The notes under the pieces were generated by a model, which ran no database searches, was not told the origin of the DNA, and saw nothing but the letters and a program-made list of their open reading frames with translations. Positions 11,034 to 22,694 of a DNA stretch of 64,000 bases are shown here, one piece after another. The stretch is from Asparagopsis taxiformis. Lineage: Eukaryota; Rhodophyta; Florideophyceae; Bonnemaisoniales; Bonnemaisoniaceae. The stretch spans positions 55,143 through 119,142 of the forward strand of contig JALQPE010000601.1 in the NCBI GenBank assembly GCA_030407315.1, given 5' to 3'. A program made the position numbers and the translations under genes. The stretch's first letter is position 1. Every line of letters begins with the position of its first letter.

Positions 11034-11922
11034 GAGTTGAATGATTCAAATTAGATGAGTACACTATTCTATGCATCTGGCGATAGTGTACCCCATGGTA
11101 CACTTTGTGCCATGCACCGTGAGGCAGTGTACACGAACCGTAGTCCCGGTATACGTTCCGGATGATACATGGACGACTACCCGAATACATCCAATAGAAA
11201 CATAGTATGTTCAATCTCTGCAAACAGGGTGCAGACACGTGGACGACTTCCGACACGTCATAATGGCCCTTCAGCATGAGTTGGAACCGAGATATTTTAC
11301 GATACTCCCAGTTCTGCCTCTAATTAATACGCCTCCTCCCTCTTATACAGATGTATACTCGGTGGCAGCAATGCGCTATCTCGTTCCCTGTCTCGCAACT
11401 TGCTGAGCAAACTGTTCCTATCAATCCATCTACTTCCGCTCCGTTACTTCGAGCAGCACACAACACTTGCATCAACTCCGCGCAGCCCAACACTGCACTG
11501 CACCGCACTAGCACCACATCACACATCGCACCACAACTCGGCTCACAACTCTTCCGCGTTCGTACCGTCCATACGCCAACCGCCCATTGCTTCCATCCTT
11601 CCTTGCCTCCCCGTTCGTGCCATTCACCTCGTCAACTGACAATCTTCTCCCCACCAGCTGCCTCAACTATTTCTATCAATCCATCCTTCTCCGCTCTTTT
11701 ACTTCGCTCTCCAAACCATATTAGCAGGAATACCGCGTAACGCCGTACCTCAAATCATCTCAGCTCGCGCCACTTCTCTACTTCTCGACTTGCAACTCTT
11801 TCCTTCTTGTACCATCCATACACCCAACGCCCACCACATCTATCTTTGCCTCTCCATCCGTACCATTCAGCTCTCCGACTAACAATCTTCTCTCTCTTCC
11901 CTCCGCCCACACTTCTAGTATC
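11034..11922 (+). promoter_or_regulatory. Leader/promoter region of host gene copy 1 with internal duplication
   Basis: Collinear with 57,398-58,307 upstream of copy 2; for example GTGAGGCAGTGTACACGAAC and AACAGGGTGCAGACACGTGG occur in both. From about 11,417 the sequence is C/T-rich and internally duplicated: a block starting TTCCTATCAATCCATCTACT returns in diverged form at about 11,669 (TTTCTATCAATCCATCCTTC), a period of about 252 bp. Both copies have this duplication, so it is older than the segmental duplication. It ends at the ATG at 11,923. Whether it is transcribed leader or promoter cannot be told. Confidence 0.6.
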
Positions 11923-12321
11923 ATGGATCATTCCTTCTCTCAACCAGACCATCCCGTTCCCAACTCCACCCGCTCCAACACCGCCACTCCACCGTCCCAT
12001 CCAGTCTCTACATCTGACCACGCCCATCCAACGACCTCTGCCCTCCCGCCGTAGCTGATTCCGCGCACACCGAGTCCCATCCACCGACCCAGCCCCCATC
12101 ATCTCCCTCACTCCACCCAGTGTCCCACCCATCTCACCCGCTTCCCCACTCCACTCCCGCATTGTCTCCCGCCCAACCATCACGTACCCCACAGCCCGCC
12201 GTCTTTCACGTCCCCCGAAATTCCCGCCAGACTGTCCTAGACTTTTCCCGAAACTCCCGCATTCCAGAAAGCAAGGCCAAGCACGCCCTCCTGTCCGATG
12301 ACCCAAACAATAACGCCATAG
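11923..12321 (+). pseudogene. Host NB-ARC-WD40-TIR gene copy 1, piece 1 (N-terminus)
   Basis: The ATG at 11,923 opens MDHSFSQPDH, the same start as copy 2 at 58,308. The piece encodes a Pro/Ser/Thr-rich low-complexity N-terminus and then the conserved VPRNSRQTVLDFSRNSR segment, ending ..DDPNNNAI just before the P-loop. One C is missing near 12,045 compared with copy 2 and shifts the frame, which resumes after that. The piece is interrupted at CATAG (12,317-12,321), the target duplication of Gypsy element G1. The coding sequence continues at 22,976. Confidence 0.8.
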
Positions 12322-12602
12322 TGTAGCCAGCTTGCATTCTATTGTAACGGTAATAGATGCAGCGGCTTGAAGTAATTTTGGCAAGAACGATATTGACTTT
12401 CTGTCATTGCTGTAGTGCTTGTATCTACCTACAGTGACGACACCCTGCAAGCCAATGTGTCAGTCAATTCCCTTCACGTACACCAACTAGTAGTGCCGTC
12501 AGTGGCGGCACATTCATTTGGTACTCCAGAATCAGTACTTAAGTGCGATCTCTCGATGCGCATTTATGAAATAAAAAGGCTATCGCAACTTCAACAACCA
12601 CA
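12322..12602 (+). repeat. 5' LTR of G1 (281 bp)
   Basis: TGTAGCCAGCTTGC...CAACCACA, with TG/CA ends and an AATAAAAAGG stretch near the 3' end that could act as polyadenylation signal. Matches 22,695-22,975. Confidence 0.92.
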
Positions 12603-12615
12603 GTGATCACTTAGC
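12603..12615 (+). promoter_or_regulatory. Probable primer-binding site of G1
   Basis: GTGATCACTTAGC directly follows the 5' LTR. The same 13 bases follow the 5' LTR of G2 (28,933-28,921 on the minus strand), although the LTRs of G1 and G2 are unrelated. It does not begin TGG, so it does not look like the complement of a tRNA 3' CCA end. A self-primed mechanism, as known for Tf1, is possible: the LTR has TTAAGTGCGATC near 12,540, a partial complement. Confidence 0.45.
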
Positions 12616-12737
12616 AGTTCTAGCTGCGATCGGTCTCTTTGACTGCGAGCAGGAACCGACGCCCTGCTTTCTCTACGTCAACTTGGACCCTCGAAAATCT
12701 CTATTCTATTACCCAACTCCGTAGGCGCTCCGGGAAA

Positions 12738-13871
12738 ATGTCGGAAATGGAAGAGTCATCCGGCGTATCTATTCGCAAAACAGTGGCTGTATCTCCCACA
12801 ATAGACCACCCTAGACTGGTCAAACAGGATGCCAGCTCTATTCGCGTATTCCTTCGCCTATACGATCAGTACGCAAACGAGGTCATAACCAGGGCCGTGC
12901 AGATGTCAAACGACGATACGATGTCTGTAGAAACAGCCAGGCCGGTGGACTTGAAGTTCTGCGTAGATCCAGAGTATTTGGAATCTGCAATTGCTCTTGG
13001 GTTTATCCCTGACGCTCTGTCTTACAGACAGTTAACTGACGCTACACTACGCGCATTTCTGGAAAAGAAGGCAGAAGAATGTAAGGAGTCAATCACGTTA
13101 AATGGGTTGGATATTTTGGTTAGTAAGAAACTGCGAATGAACATGCAAGACTCGTCTGCAATTCCGCGCATGCAGTCCCTGTTTGTGTCTTATCACACAC
13201 TACTGAGACAAAATGGGCTTCTATGGGTTATTGAAACGTCACAAAACGTTGCGGTGAAGCACGTTTTAAAGGCAATACGGCCACATGCACTACAATCTAG
13301 ACTTTCTAACGATCTAGAATTTTCACACAGTGTCCTTTCCAGTGACTTGAAAGGCTTTATGGAACATTCCATAAAGCTTGCAGAAGCATTCCAATTGGTC
13401 GACAGTGGGAAGTCCTATCAAAATAAGTACTCCACTGTTAGTGGAATAATGAAGGAAAAGAAAAAGAGCGAAGTGGGAAGTTCTGATGAGCCTCTTAAGA
13501 TAACTCAGAAACAGCGAAAATCTCGCCCGCTGCCCCTTTGCCCGTTCAAACTATGCGTCCCAAGCGGGCGAAGACATTACGTTAATGACTGTCCATGGTC
13601 GAACGATGAGGAGAAAAAAGTGATGCGCGAGCAGCTCGCGGCTCGCAGGCCATCCAGCTCTACTCGCTCACAGACTTCACAAAAGAGCAGTAAGGATATT
13701 GCGGGGAAAACAGGAAGACTGAGTAAGTCTCCAGACCTACCCCTGAGAAGCGCAGTGACAACTGCAATGTCACCCTATCCGATGGCATCTCGTCAATACA
13801 GACGAATGGGAGGTGCGACGACGGAAGCGATGACAGCCTTGCATCGCCTGTCGTTGCAGAAAAGGCAGTAG
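12738..13871 (+). CDS. gag: G1 Gag (chromovirus-type capsid/nucleocapsid)
   Basis: The ATG at 12,738 (MSEMEESSG) is the first in this frame; the frame itself is open from 12,639 without an ATG. The product is about 377 residues and resembles the N-terminal 330 residues of G2 in layout: an alpha-helical region, a basic region, and a cysteine motif C-x4-C-x6-H-x4-C (CPFKLCVPSGRRHYVNDC, about 13,540-13,600). The stop at 13,869-13,871 lies after the start of protease sequence in another frame (-1 relative to gag), so Gag and Pol overlap. That could be programmed frameshifting or a lesion; in G2 both lie in one frame. Confidence 0.7.
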   Translation: MSEMEESSGVSIRKTVAVSPTIDHPRLVKQDASSIRVFLRLYDQYANEVITRAVQMSNDDTMSVETARPVDLKFCVDPEYLESAIALGFIPDALSYRQLTDATLRAFLEKKAEECKESITLNGLDILVSKKLRMNMQDSSAIPRMQSLFVSYHTLLRQNGLLWVIETSQNVAVKHVLKAIRPHALQSRLSNDLEFSHSVLSSDLKGFMEHSIKLAEAFQLVDSGKSYQNKYSTVSGIMKEKKKSEVGSSDEPLKITQKQRKSRPLPLCPFKLCVPSGRRHYVNDCPWSNDEEKKVMREQLAARRPSSSTRSQTSQKSSKDIAGKTGRLSKSPDLPLRSAVTTAMSPYPMASRQYRRMGGATTEAMTALHRLSLQKRQ

Positions 13872-14919
13872 CTCAAGGAATTGGCAGAATCAGAAAAATT
13901 CCTCCCGTAACTTTACAAGTGGCCCTACGGAAAGGAAGAAATGCTGAACAGTTTCAGTTTTCTCGGATCTGGTCGATACCGCGCACCATATTGCATCTCT
14001 CATCAGGGCATCTGGCCCTGATTAACACCTCGTTCTTAGTGGCAGATGATGCATTGGCATGTGAGGACATACTGATAGGGCAGCCCATACTGCAACATTT
14101 GCAAATCGACTCTAGGACTTTGCTGGAGCAGAACAGAGCGATATTAGATGGTTCAGACTGCTCCGCAGTTGGTAACCCAACTGTGCCACGTGGTGGAGGA
14201 GCTGTCAGTCGACTGATGATTGCACGGATTAATCATGTCGCAAATGAGGATGTCGAAAGCGCTCCTGTCCGCACAATGCCAGATCAATCTCGTCCGAGAG
14301 CAGACTATTTTGAGATCAATAAGGAACAGGATCCTTTCCCAGATGCCGCTTTATTGGACCCTGTAGATAGTGACCAACAGGAGGATGTTGGTGCCGCTAT
14401 AAGGGAGCTGCTCAACCGCGCAAGGGAATCTGGACTATCGGAAAACTACCAGGATACCCTGCACTCTATCTTACTCAATTATACAGATATATTCCGCACA
14501 GGTTTGTCATCTGGTCCACCAGCTGACCTCCCACCATTACGAATTGAGCTCCATACCCATGCCCGTCCAACTCGAGTTAAGCTGAGGAATTACTCCCAAA
14601 CACAGCGCGACTTCCTTAATGAATTCGTGCGCAAATTGGTTGAAAAAGGAATGGCTTATCCGAATCCGACAGCTGCATGGGCGGCTGCGCCACTACTAGT
14701 ACCCAAGCCTGGCCCCGCAAAATTTCGATTCACAGTAGATCTGCGTCCAGTTAACAGCCACACTGTGAAGCACCAATATCCAATGCCCAATTTGGAACAT
14801 GAGATCTCTCAATTAGCGGGTGCCAAGTATTTCGCCACGTTCGATCTCTCGAATGGCTATTGGCAACTCCCATTACACGAAGATAGCCAAGAATGTCAAT
14901 CGTTCCTGACACCGAACAA
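13750..14919 (+). pseudogene. pol: G1 Pol, first part: protease and N-terminal reverse transcriptase
   Basis: Read in the -1 frame relative to gag. The protease core reads CDDGSDDSLAS (about 13,825), where most retroviral-type proteases have D-S/T-G. RT begins around ALLVPKPG and includes FTVDLRPVNSH and the first catalytic aspartate in FATFDLSNGYWQLPL (about 14,840). The frame runs to the CQSFLTPNN codons, where Copia element B is inserted. Removing B and one AACAA copy joins it in frame to VYSPTRVLHG at 20,143. Confidence 0.8.
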
Positions 14920-15043
14920 TGTCGGATGATCATACCTTTACACTATAGCATTACAGTATCATACGCAACACTATTTAAGCCAACGCCGTCGTCCCGGCAA
15001 CAACAATAAAATGATATCAATGACTGACGACCCAACATCAACA
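14920..15043 (+). repeat. 5' LTR of B (124 bp)
   Basis: TGTCGGATGATCATAC...CAACATCAACA, with ACTATTTAAGCC (TATA-like) and AATAAAATG (polyadenylation-like) in the part shared with the 3' LTR. Confidence 0.85.
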
Positions 15044-15062
15044 GGTTATGGACCCAGACGCT
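15044..15062 (+). promoter_or_regulatory. Primer-binding site of B overlapping an ATG
   Basis: GGTTATGGACCCAGACGCT follows the LTR. Its complement TGGGTCCATAACC matches the eukaryotic initiator-tRNA anticodon arm except for one base in the 5' stem. The ATG at 15,048 lies inside it and opens MDPDANPRP, comparable to MGSNAT of element D. In B that frame stops near 15,102, before the conserved gag frame. Confidence 0.6.
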
Positions 15063-15145
15063 AACCCTCGACCGATCTTCCCGACCCTCACCACCCCGCA
15101 ATAACCGCTCCCGCCAGATCCTATCACACCATCGATTCCCCAACG

Positions 15146-18100
15146 TTGCGATCAGTGCGCTACACTCGCCGCAACCGTGAGCGCGCTCGACAAGAAGAAC
15201 TCGACCTCCTACCCGATACTCTCTATCAACAAGCACTCATTGAACTCGAACCAGACATACGTACCCCTCACACCATGTCACAATCCCCGTCACTCCCCGC
15301 ATCCCCGCACTCACTCCCTATCCCCAACATTCCCCGCTTCGACATTCCTCCTCTAACCTCTTCCAATCTCATCCAATGGTGTCACACCATAGAAAGTCAT
15401 GCCACTCTCTACAATCTTTTACCCTTTCTCCACGGCCCTCTTCCCCCAGTCCCTGAAGCACCTGACGACAGGATCGCTCATCACCAACAAGTTGCACTTG
15501 CCCGCCTGCTCGTACTGCCCAACATCTCACAGAATGTCCTCCGTGGCATTAGCCCCTCACTCCTAAACAGTCACACCCACATTCTATATCAATTCCTCAA
15601 GGACAAATTGTCCACTATTCCACCACAACACTCGGAATCTAACCTCCGCCGCCGCGCATCTCAACTCAAGTTCAAACCGGACACACAAGTACAAGATTAC
15701 ATCAGCCAACACACTGAACTACGCGAAATAATGCTACAGTCGGCGTTTCCAAACATCGACGACGAACAAACCACCGTCCAGTTTGTCATAGATGGCCTGT
15801 ATGAAGACCCCCAATGGTCCACCCTGCTACGCGACCTAGCTAATTTCCACAATTTCCATCAAGGCCGTCGTCCTTCCCTCGAACTCGTATTCAACATGCT
15901 CATAGAGCACGAACGAGCTGCCCCCAACTCCCATTCCTCTCCAAACCACCCCTCACTCCTCATCCCCATTGCCTGCTCACAACGAGGTATCCTACCGTCC
16001 GGCGCATCGCACTACTGCGCACAACTATCCTCTACCCCCCCAACCCCATATGCACACATCACATCGCCCTCCCTTTACATACCGCGGTCCCTCACCAAGG
16101 TTTCCTCATCAACCACCCCGCCACCCTACATCTCTCAATCTTCGAACAAGTATATCCCCGCCACCAGGTTACACTGGACCCTGGTGTACACTCCACGGGT
16201 CCACAACGCATCAAACCGACCAATGCATTACCCGCCGAAACCTTCTCAAACATTACAACCCCTCCCCATCCAAACCGCAGGCCAACCAGATGCAACAGAG
16301 CTATATCACTCCATCCCTGCCCACGTTCCCACCTGTCCCCTACAACAACACTCTTACCCAACCACCCATTCATCCCCAGCTTTATCACCAGCGCATGGAA
16401 CATCCGATCATATACACATTTCCCTCCACACCCGAATCAACTCCACCCCCTACCCAACCGCCTGACTCCCCTCCCTCAGCACAATAAACTCCAACGATTC
16501 ATACTGCTATCTCCTCGACTCCGGAGCAACACCCACTCACCTGCAATTTCCCCAGCCCACCATGTCTCCTAATCCCTCCTCGACCCTCACCGCCTCAGGT
16601 CAACAAGCTCCCATCACGCACCAGGGACCTGCCAGAATACCCCTCACACAAACGACATCTTTTCACATCCCTCACGCCGTCTCACTCCCCACTGCCTCTC
16701 ACAATCTATTATCAGTCTCCCAACTGGCCGAACAATACGACGTCGTATTCCAACACAATGCTGCATACATCACACAACCCCAGCCGCCCCCACCCCCATA
16801 TAATCTGTGCCACAGCCCCACGTACAGACAATCTGTACTATCCAACCCTTCCGTCTCACAAGCTCCTGATACTCACAGACCTCCCTACACCAAGACACCC
16901 CAGGCTCATGGTGCACGCACGCACCGTCCACATACAACATCCAACAAACCCCCTCGCCCACCTACAAAGCCGACACCACCTACTCCAGTATACAAAGCAA
17001 GACCCACAGTGCCTAAACCATTTCGTCTAAACAACAAAACGCCCCCACACAGGATCTCCTTCATCCGCATCCCGTCCACCCTCTAACATCCAAGTAACAT
17101 CTCCACCATTCTTTCCAAATCTACAACCGACTCACCCCTCTCCCAAAGTGTCCCGCACACACAAAAAGACACCGAACCCACCAAAACAACCCCACCACAC
17201 AACCCCGGTCACGGCGACACCGTCTCCGGCGACTACAAATGCCATACCGCCCCCACAAACCCCCTCACAACCTCCGCTTTCTCACCAACCATCCCATACG
17301 CCTAAGCCAAGCACACAGCAACGTGTACCAAACAAACAACGCATCGTCCACCCCGCTGACGCGCAACAGATCACACCAACCCCATTAACCCACACATTAC
17401 CCCCTACATCGAAGCTACTCACAGCTATCGACCGTGACTTTCACCACTGGCACATACGCCTCGGCCACCTACACCCTATCCGTATTCAACAGTTAGCTCT
17501 TTAAAGGCCTAGTCCAAGGCCTCCCCGACACGCTCAAACACAAACCGCCTCGCATCAATTGCACCGGCTGTGCATTAGGCAAGCAACCCACCGCCCCCTT
17601 TCATTCCAAACCACGCCACGCAGACCTATGTGCCCATATCCATACAGACATCTGTGGCCCATTCAATACATCTCTCCAAGGCCATCGATACTTTGCTACA
17701 TTTCTTGATGAGCATAGTCGGTTCTTACATGTTCACCTCGCAGCACATAAAAACGTTGCAGCAACCCACATCCAGGACTATATATCCAAACTCCACCAAC
17801 TAACGTCCCGTCGTGTAACTGACATTACCATGGATAATGCCAAAGAATACTTCTCCGCACCGCTCAAACATTTCTACCATACAAACCACATTACCACTCA
17901 CCCTACCATACCGCATACGCCCCAGGAGAATGCTCTCGCAGAACGAGTGAACCGTACGCTCATGGAGACTGTACGCGCGCTTCTCCTGTCCTCCTCTCTC
18001 CCATCCACTCTTTGGGGACTATGCACTACTATGTGCCGTCGAATACCACAACCACTCACCCCACACTGCCCATGGCAAGACTCCAATTGGTGTCTGGACA

Positions 18101-19990
18101 AACACCACACCTGACATATCTAAATTCCTCCCCTTCGGTCAATACGGCTATGTTCATAGCCGCAAACCAGTCCACAAGCTAGCACCGCGCGCAGAACTCT
18201 TCCAATACATCGGCAGAATCGACGACCATCACCACCACATTTACAACCCCGCTTCCCATACCGTTACACGATGCCGTGCCTCTGACTTCAAGCCATATGA
18301 CCCTAACATCGACCCAGTCAACACATCCACCACCAAACCGATCTCACAAGCCCAAACGTCCGTCGTAGCCTCCCACTCACCCACAGCCGTTCCATTCACT
18401 TCCCCAAAAAACCTTAAACAAGCCAGAACTGCCCCTGATGCGGCTGAATGGGAGAAATCATGGAATGCAGAATTGGACAACCTAGAAGAACGCGGCACCA
18501 TCAAATACGTTCCCCGATCCACCATACCGTCATCCACCACACTCATCCCTGTCAAATTTGTACTCAAAACAAAGACAGACGCCAACGGCAACCCAGTAAC
18601 ACGCAAAACACGCTGCAACATACGCGGCGATCTACAACAAGCGAATGAACACTCGACCCCGGACGCCATATCATCCCCGGTAGCAGATCGTGACGCCATC
18701 CGCGTCTCCCTCGCCATAGCCGCAGCCCATAATTATGACGCCAATCATTGGGACTTGGACTCAGCGTTTCTCCACGAATCCTTCGGAGACGACAAAACCA
18801 TATATATTTATCAACCGCCTCGCTTCGATGGTACTTACAAATACCCTGGACATGTTGGCCAAGTCACTGGCAACATGTACGGTGCAAAGCAAGCATGCAA
18901 CACATTCACAAAAGGCCTCTCAAGACATCTACAACTCAAAAACTTCACCCGTCTGTCTAGCGAAAAGCTGCACTTTCCTCCTCACCTCCCCACAAGACAC
19001 ACAAAAGTTCGTCTTCTTCGTGATAACGGTCGATGACTTCCTAGTCATATCTAATGACCGTTCCTCCGCGAACACGCCAAGCAACACCTCCAACGAAAAT
19101 ACGTCCTCAAAGACCTCGGCCCTGTCCACCATATCTTAGGATGGAAAGTTACACGTACCCCACAATATATCCGCATCTCACAGCCTGCCTATATCACTAC
19201 ACTTCTCACCAAGTTCAACCTACAGGACGCTAAACCCGCCTCTACCCCTATTGCATCCGATCTTCTCAACACCACTGCTCACATCAACAAACCTCTCGAC
19301 ACCAACAAAACACGATTACAATGCACTTATTGGTAGTCTTCGCTACCTAGCCGACTCAACACGCCCCGACATAGCATTTATAACTGGCTATCTAGGCCGA
19401 TATTCACACTCACCCCTACTCCTGCACTGGAAAGCCGGTCTCCGAGTACTCCGTTACCTCAAATCAACTCAGGATCAGGGCATCGAATATAAGTCAATAC
19501 CAAAATCCACACTTTCAGCGTACTCTGACAGCGACTTCGCATCATGCCCCACTACCCGTCGCTCTACTTCCGGGACAGTCATAATGTACAACGATGCACC
19601 CGTTGCGTGGCAATCCAAAAGACAACGTTTTGTTGCCCCCAGCACCTGGGCAGCGGAATATGTGGCTGCCTACCATTCCTCCCAACACATCAATTGCATA
19701 CGAAACCTACTCCATGATTTACAACATCCCGAACAACATCCCACAACACTACACATGGACAACTCAGGGGCGATCACAACAGCCCAAAACCCCACATCCG
19801 ACACCAAAATCTAAAACACATTGATGTCAAATATCACTTTCTAAAAGAACAAGTCTCGCGCAAACCGCATTGACATAAACATGTACCAACACATGCGAAT
19901 GCAGCGGACATACTAACTAAAGCGCTCAAGCCCGCACAATTCCAACAGAAACTCGCACTACTCCGGCTCTCCCTGCTCGCACCGCGCGGC
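15146..19990 (+). pseudogene. Copia family B gag-pol polyprotein, frameshifted
   Basis: Gag is open from 15,146 to 16,465. The first in-frame ATG is at 15,275 (MSQSPSLP), but the basic segment upstream (RNRERARQEELDLLPD) is conserved with family C, so translation may start earlier. Remaining pieces: gag knuckle C-x2-H-x4-H-x4-C (about 16,170-16,215); protease LDSGATPTHL (about 16,515); integrase HHCC and DNAKEYF, ENALAERVNRT (about 17,450-17,960); RT with WDLDSAFLHE (about 18,750) and TVDDFLV (about 19,028); RNase H with YSDSDFASCPTTRRST (about 19,520) up to KALKPAQF. At least five frame changes. Confidence 0.85.
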
Positions 19991-20042
19991 GACTGTCGGA
20001 TGATCATCTCTTCTCCGCGTCGCGACCAGCAATCCCCTACGT
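19984..20042 (+). promoter_or_regulatory. Pre-LTR segment of B with an LTR-start copy
   Basis: GCGCGGCGAC is followed by TGTCGGATGATCAT (19,994-20,007), identical to the first 14 bases of the 5' LTR, then about 35 bp and the 3' LTR. The layout matches families A and C, but the flanking stem is imperfect here (GCGCGG with CCGCGT, one G-T pair). Confidence 0.5.
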
Positions 20043-20137
20043 CATCGGATGATCATACGCAACACTATTTAAGCCAACGCCGTCGTCCCGGCAACAACAA
20101 TAAAATGATATCAATGACTGACGACCCAACATCAACA
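20043..20137 (+). repeat. 3' LTR of B (95 bp)
   Basis: It reads CATCGGATGATCATACGCAAC...CATCAACA. The initial TG is changed to CA by two transitions, and the 29-bp segment of the 5' LTR is absent. Confidence 0.8.
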
Positions 20138-20142
20138 AACAA

Positions 20143-22684
20143 TGTATATTCCCCTACACGTGTACTACACGGAACATCAAACGCCGTGGCGCATTTGCAA
20201 GCTTGTCTTGCAGAAATCATACCTCCAGCTCTCAAGCTGTCCACTATTACATGGCTCGATGACATTCTGTGCCATGGCGCAAGCATATCATCGCTCATGA
20301 ACACCATTGAATGTCTGTTCAAGATTTTTCAAAAGCATCGACTGCGCCTGCATCCGCGCAAGTGCAACCTTTTCACCAAATGTATAACTTGGTGCGGCCG
20401 CCAAATCTCCGAGCAGGGTATTCGTTTTGACCCACGCCGACTCGATGCACTGCTAAGTATGTCACCACCAAAAAATGGAGCACATTTACAACAGTTTCTG
20501 TGTGCAATGCAGTGGGTCAAGCAAATGCATACCATGATACTCCGAGATCACACATCCCTTGCATCTCTTTATCGAGAAAGTATATGCCAAAGTAACGAAG
20601 CGCACGAAAATATCTGTTTCACGCATCTCACTAGCGTCTCTCGGATGGGGAGAGGAACAGCTCAAAGCATTCGAAGTTTGCAAAAAAGCACTGGCATCAC
20701 AAGTTACTCTAACTCATAGAGATTATAGCAAAAGGCTTTGTGTTTATACTGACGCTTCAGACGTGATTGGTCGGGCATCATCACCCAGGTACCAAAAGAG
20801 GAGCTTAAATTGAAACACTCTAACCAGAATCACGAACCTCTAGCATTCTCTATCTGGGCGGTTCAATGAGACGCAGCTAAGGTGGTCTACTCTGGAAAAA
20901 GAAGCTATATGCTATTCTAGCTTCTTTAGAACGTATGCACTGGCTTGTTTCAACTCCAGATGGATTTGATCTGTACACAGATCATAACAATATCATTTTC
21001 ATATTTGATCCACTTGCACTCAAACCTGACCTTGCCCAGAGCTCTGTGAAAAAGGTGCTTCGCTGGGCAGTTAGAATGAGCATGTACAACTACGTCTGCA
21101 TGCATATTAAGGGTGCAGATAATTTATGGGCGGATTTACTCGGGCGATGGTCGGCAAACTCCTAAAGTCCGTCGCATCATATCTATCCTTCCCCTGGTCT
21201 CTACTCAAGACAAAGAATTTGAATGGCCTTCAGACACAGAAATCGCGCGTTTACAGTCCAAGCATGCTGCCACACGCCCTGAAAGTGTATTAAAACACGA
21301 CGGCTCTGGAAGAACCAAGCATATGCCGTATGGATACCCGATGAAAGTGCAGACTTACAGTTGCGCATATGCATAGTAGGACATACTACCGCGCTGGACA
21401 CCGAGGACAAAGTGCCACTGAAATTGCTATACGCAAACACTTCTTTTAGAAGTCAATGACAACGGACATTAGGACATTCGTCAAAGCGTGTATTCATTGT
21501 ATTTCTACCTTGAAAGGGGGAAAGGAGCCACGCCCGCTAGGTTTCTGCGCTGCACGGATCAGACCTAACGATCTGCTACAGTTTGACTTCCTAGAAATGG
21601 CGCCAAGTGATACCGGTGCAAAATATATTCTCTTGTTACGAGATGACTTCTCTCATACGCATGGTTGATTCCATTTGCTGCAGCAAATGCAGAAAAACGC
21701 AGCAGACGCCATTATAGAATGGGCGAGCACATTTACCGTACCGAAGGGACTAATGTCAGATGGTGGCAGCCATTTCAAAAATGACACAGTGAAACGAGTA
21801 GCTAAGGGGCTCAAAACACCTCACCACTTTACACTACCATACACTCCATGGACCAATGGTGGCGTGGAAAGACTGGGTAAGGAAGTCTTACGTACCTTCA
21901 GAGCTGTACTATCAGAGCTCCGTTTTCCACACTCCGAGTGGCCAGACCTTACTCCAGTAATACAGAGTGCACTCAATAACTCTCCATCACCACAAAGACG
22001 TAACATGGCCCCTATAACCATCTTCTCGGGTTTACCGCCATCTTCTCCAGTATCGACTTCAAACGGTCCTGCACGGGGAAATTGTTAGTGTTTCTGATGC
22101 CCGAACAGAGCTTGAACGGAATCTAACCTCTGTTCAAGACAGGCTGGCCGAGCTCCACCCAGTTGTTCAGATGTCTCTAAAGGAGCATAGGGAAAGAGCA
22201 CGCAAATCTGCATCACGTGGTGTACCAGCAGTTTTTACTGAGGGTGACTATGTACTTATCGCGCGAGAGGACTTTTCGGGCAGGGGAAAAACTTTGTTTA
22301 AGATGGAGAGGGCCGCGCAGAGTTATCAAAGCACTATCTGACTACGTTTTTCAGGTCGAGGATCTACGTAACGGTTCGGTAGAAGATGTTCATGCTTCCC
22401 GAATCCGTTTTTACTCTGATTCCTCTCTTGACAGTGAAGCGATTTTCCCTCACGTGCTGTCGTCCGAAACCGGTATGGAAGTGGCTCGCTTGATGAGCCT
22501 AGAAAAGAATATAAATGGAATGATGATCCATGTACGATGGAAGGGTATGCCAAAAGAGGAGGACACTTTGGAACCTCTTGAGAAGGTCTATGAGGACGTA
22601 CCGAAGATGGTGGAGCGGCTGCTAGCTCGCTCTTCTATCCCTAAATCATTGGCAAACGAAGCCAAAATCGCTCTAGGCCTTTGA
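20143..22684 (+). pseudogene. pol: G1 Pol, second part: RT, RNase H, integrase, chromodomain
   Basis: It resumes with VYSPTRVLHG, in frame with 14,919 once B is removed. In order: the RT catalytic pair in WLDDIL (about 20,255); RNase H with LCVYTDASD (about 20,740), followed by several frame breaks to about 20,930; an integrase zinc-finger region (about 21,380-21,500); integrase core with FDFLEMAP, MSDGGSHF and TNGGVERLG, where the second aspartate and the glutamate are 35 residues apart; and a C-terminal chromodomain, VRWKGMPKEEDTLEP followed by EDVPKMVERLL (about 22,527-22,620). The chromodomain is in frame with the integrase C-terminus (22,217-22,684), unlike in G2. Confidence 0.85.
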
Positions 22685-22694
22685 AAGAGGGGAC
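22682..22694 (+). promoter_or_regulatory. Polypurine tract of G1
   Basis: TGAAAGAGGGGAC lies directly before the TG of the 3' LTR; plus-strand primer site. Confidence 0.75.

Larger units (their letters stand above)
14920..20137 (+). mobile_element. Copia family B element nested in G1 RT
   Basis: Target duplication AACAA at 14,915-14,919 and 20,138-20,142 splits G1 pol between the first RT aspartate and the LDDIL motif. The 5' LTR is 124 bp and the 3' LTR 95 bp; the difference is a 29-bp segment in the 5' copy bounded by ATCATAC repeats. Domain order is Copia. The LTR start TGTCGGATGATCATAC is shared with family C, so B and C are close relatives. Coding sequence is heavily frameshifted. Confidence 0.9.

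Noticed and set aside
19994..20042. Inner TGTCGGATGATCAT at 19,994 as the true start of the B 3' LTR
   Set aside because: Sequence after the first 14 bases does not match the 5' LTR, while the match resumes at 20,043 and runs to the target duplication.
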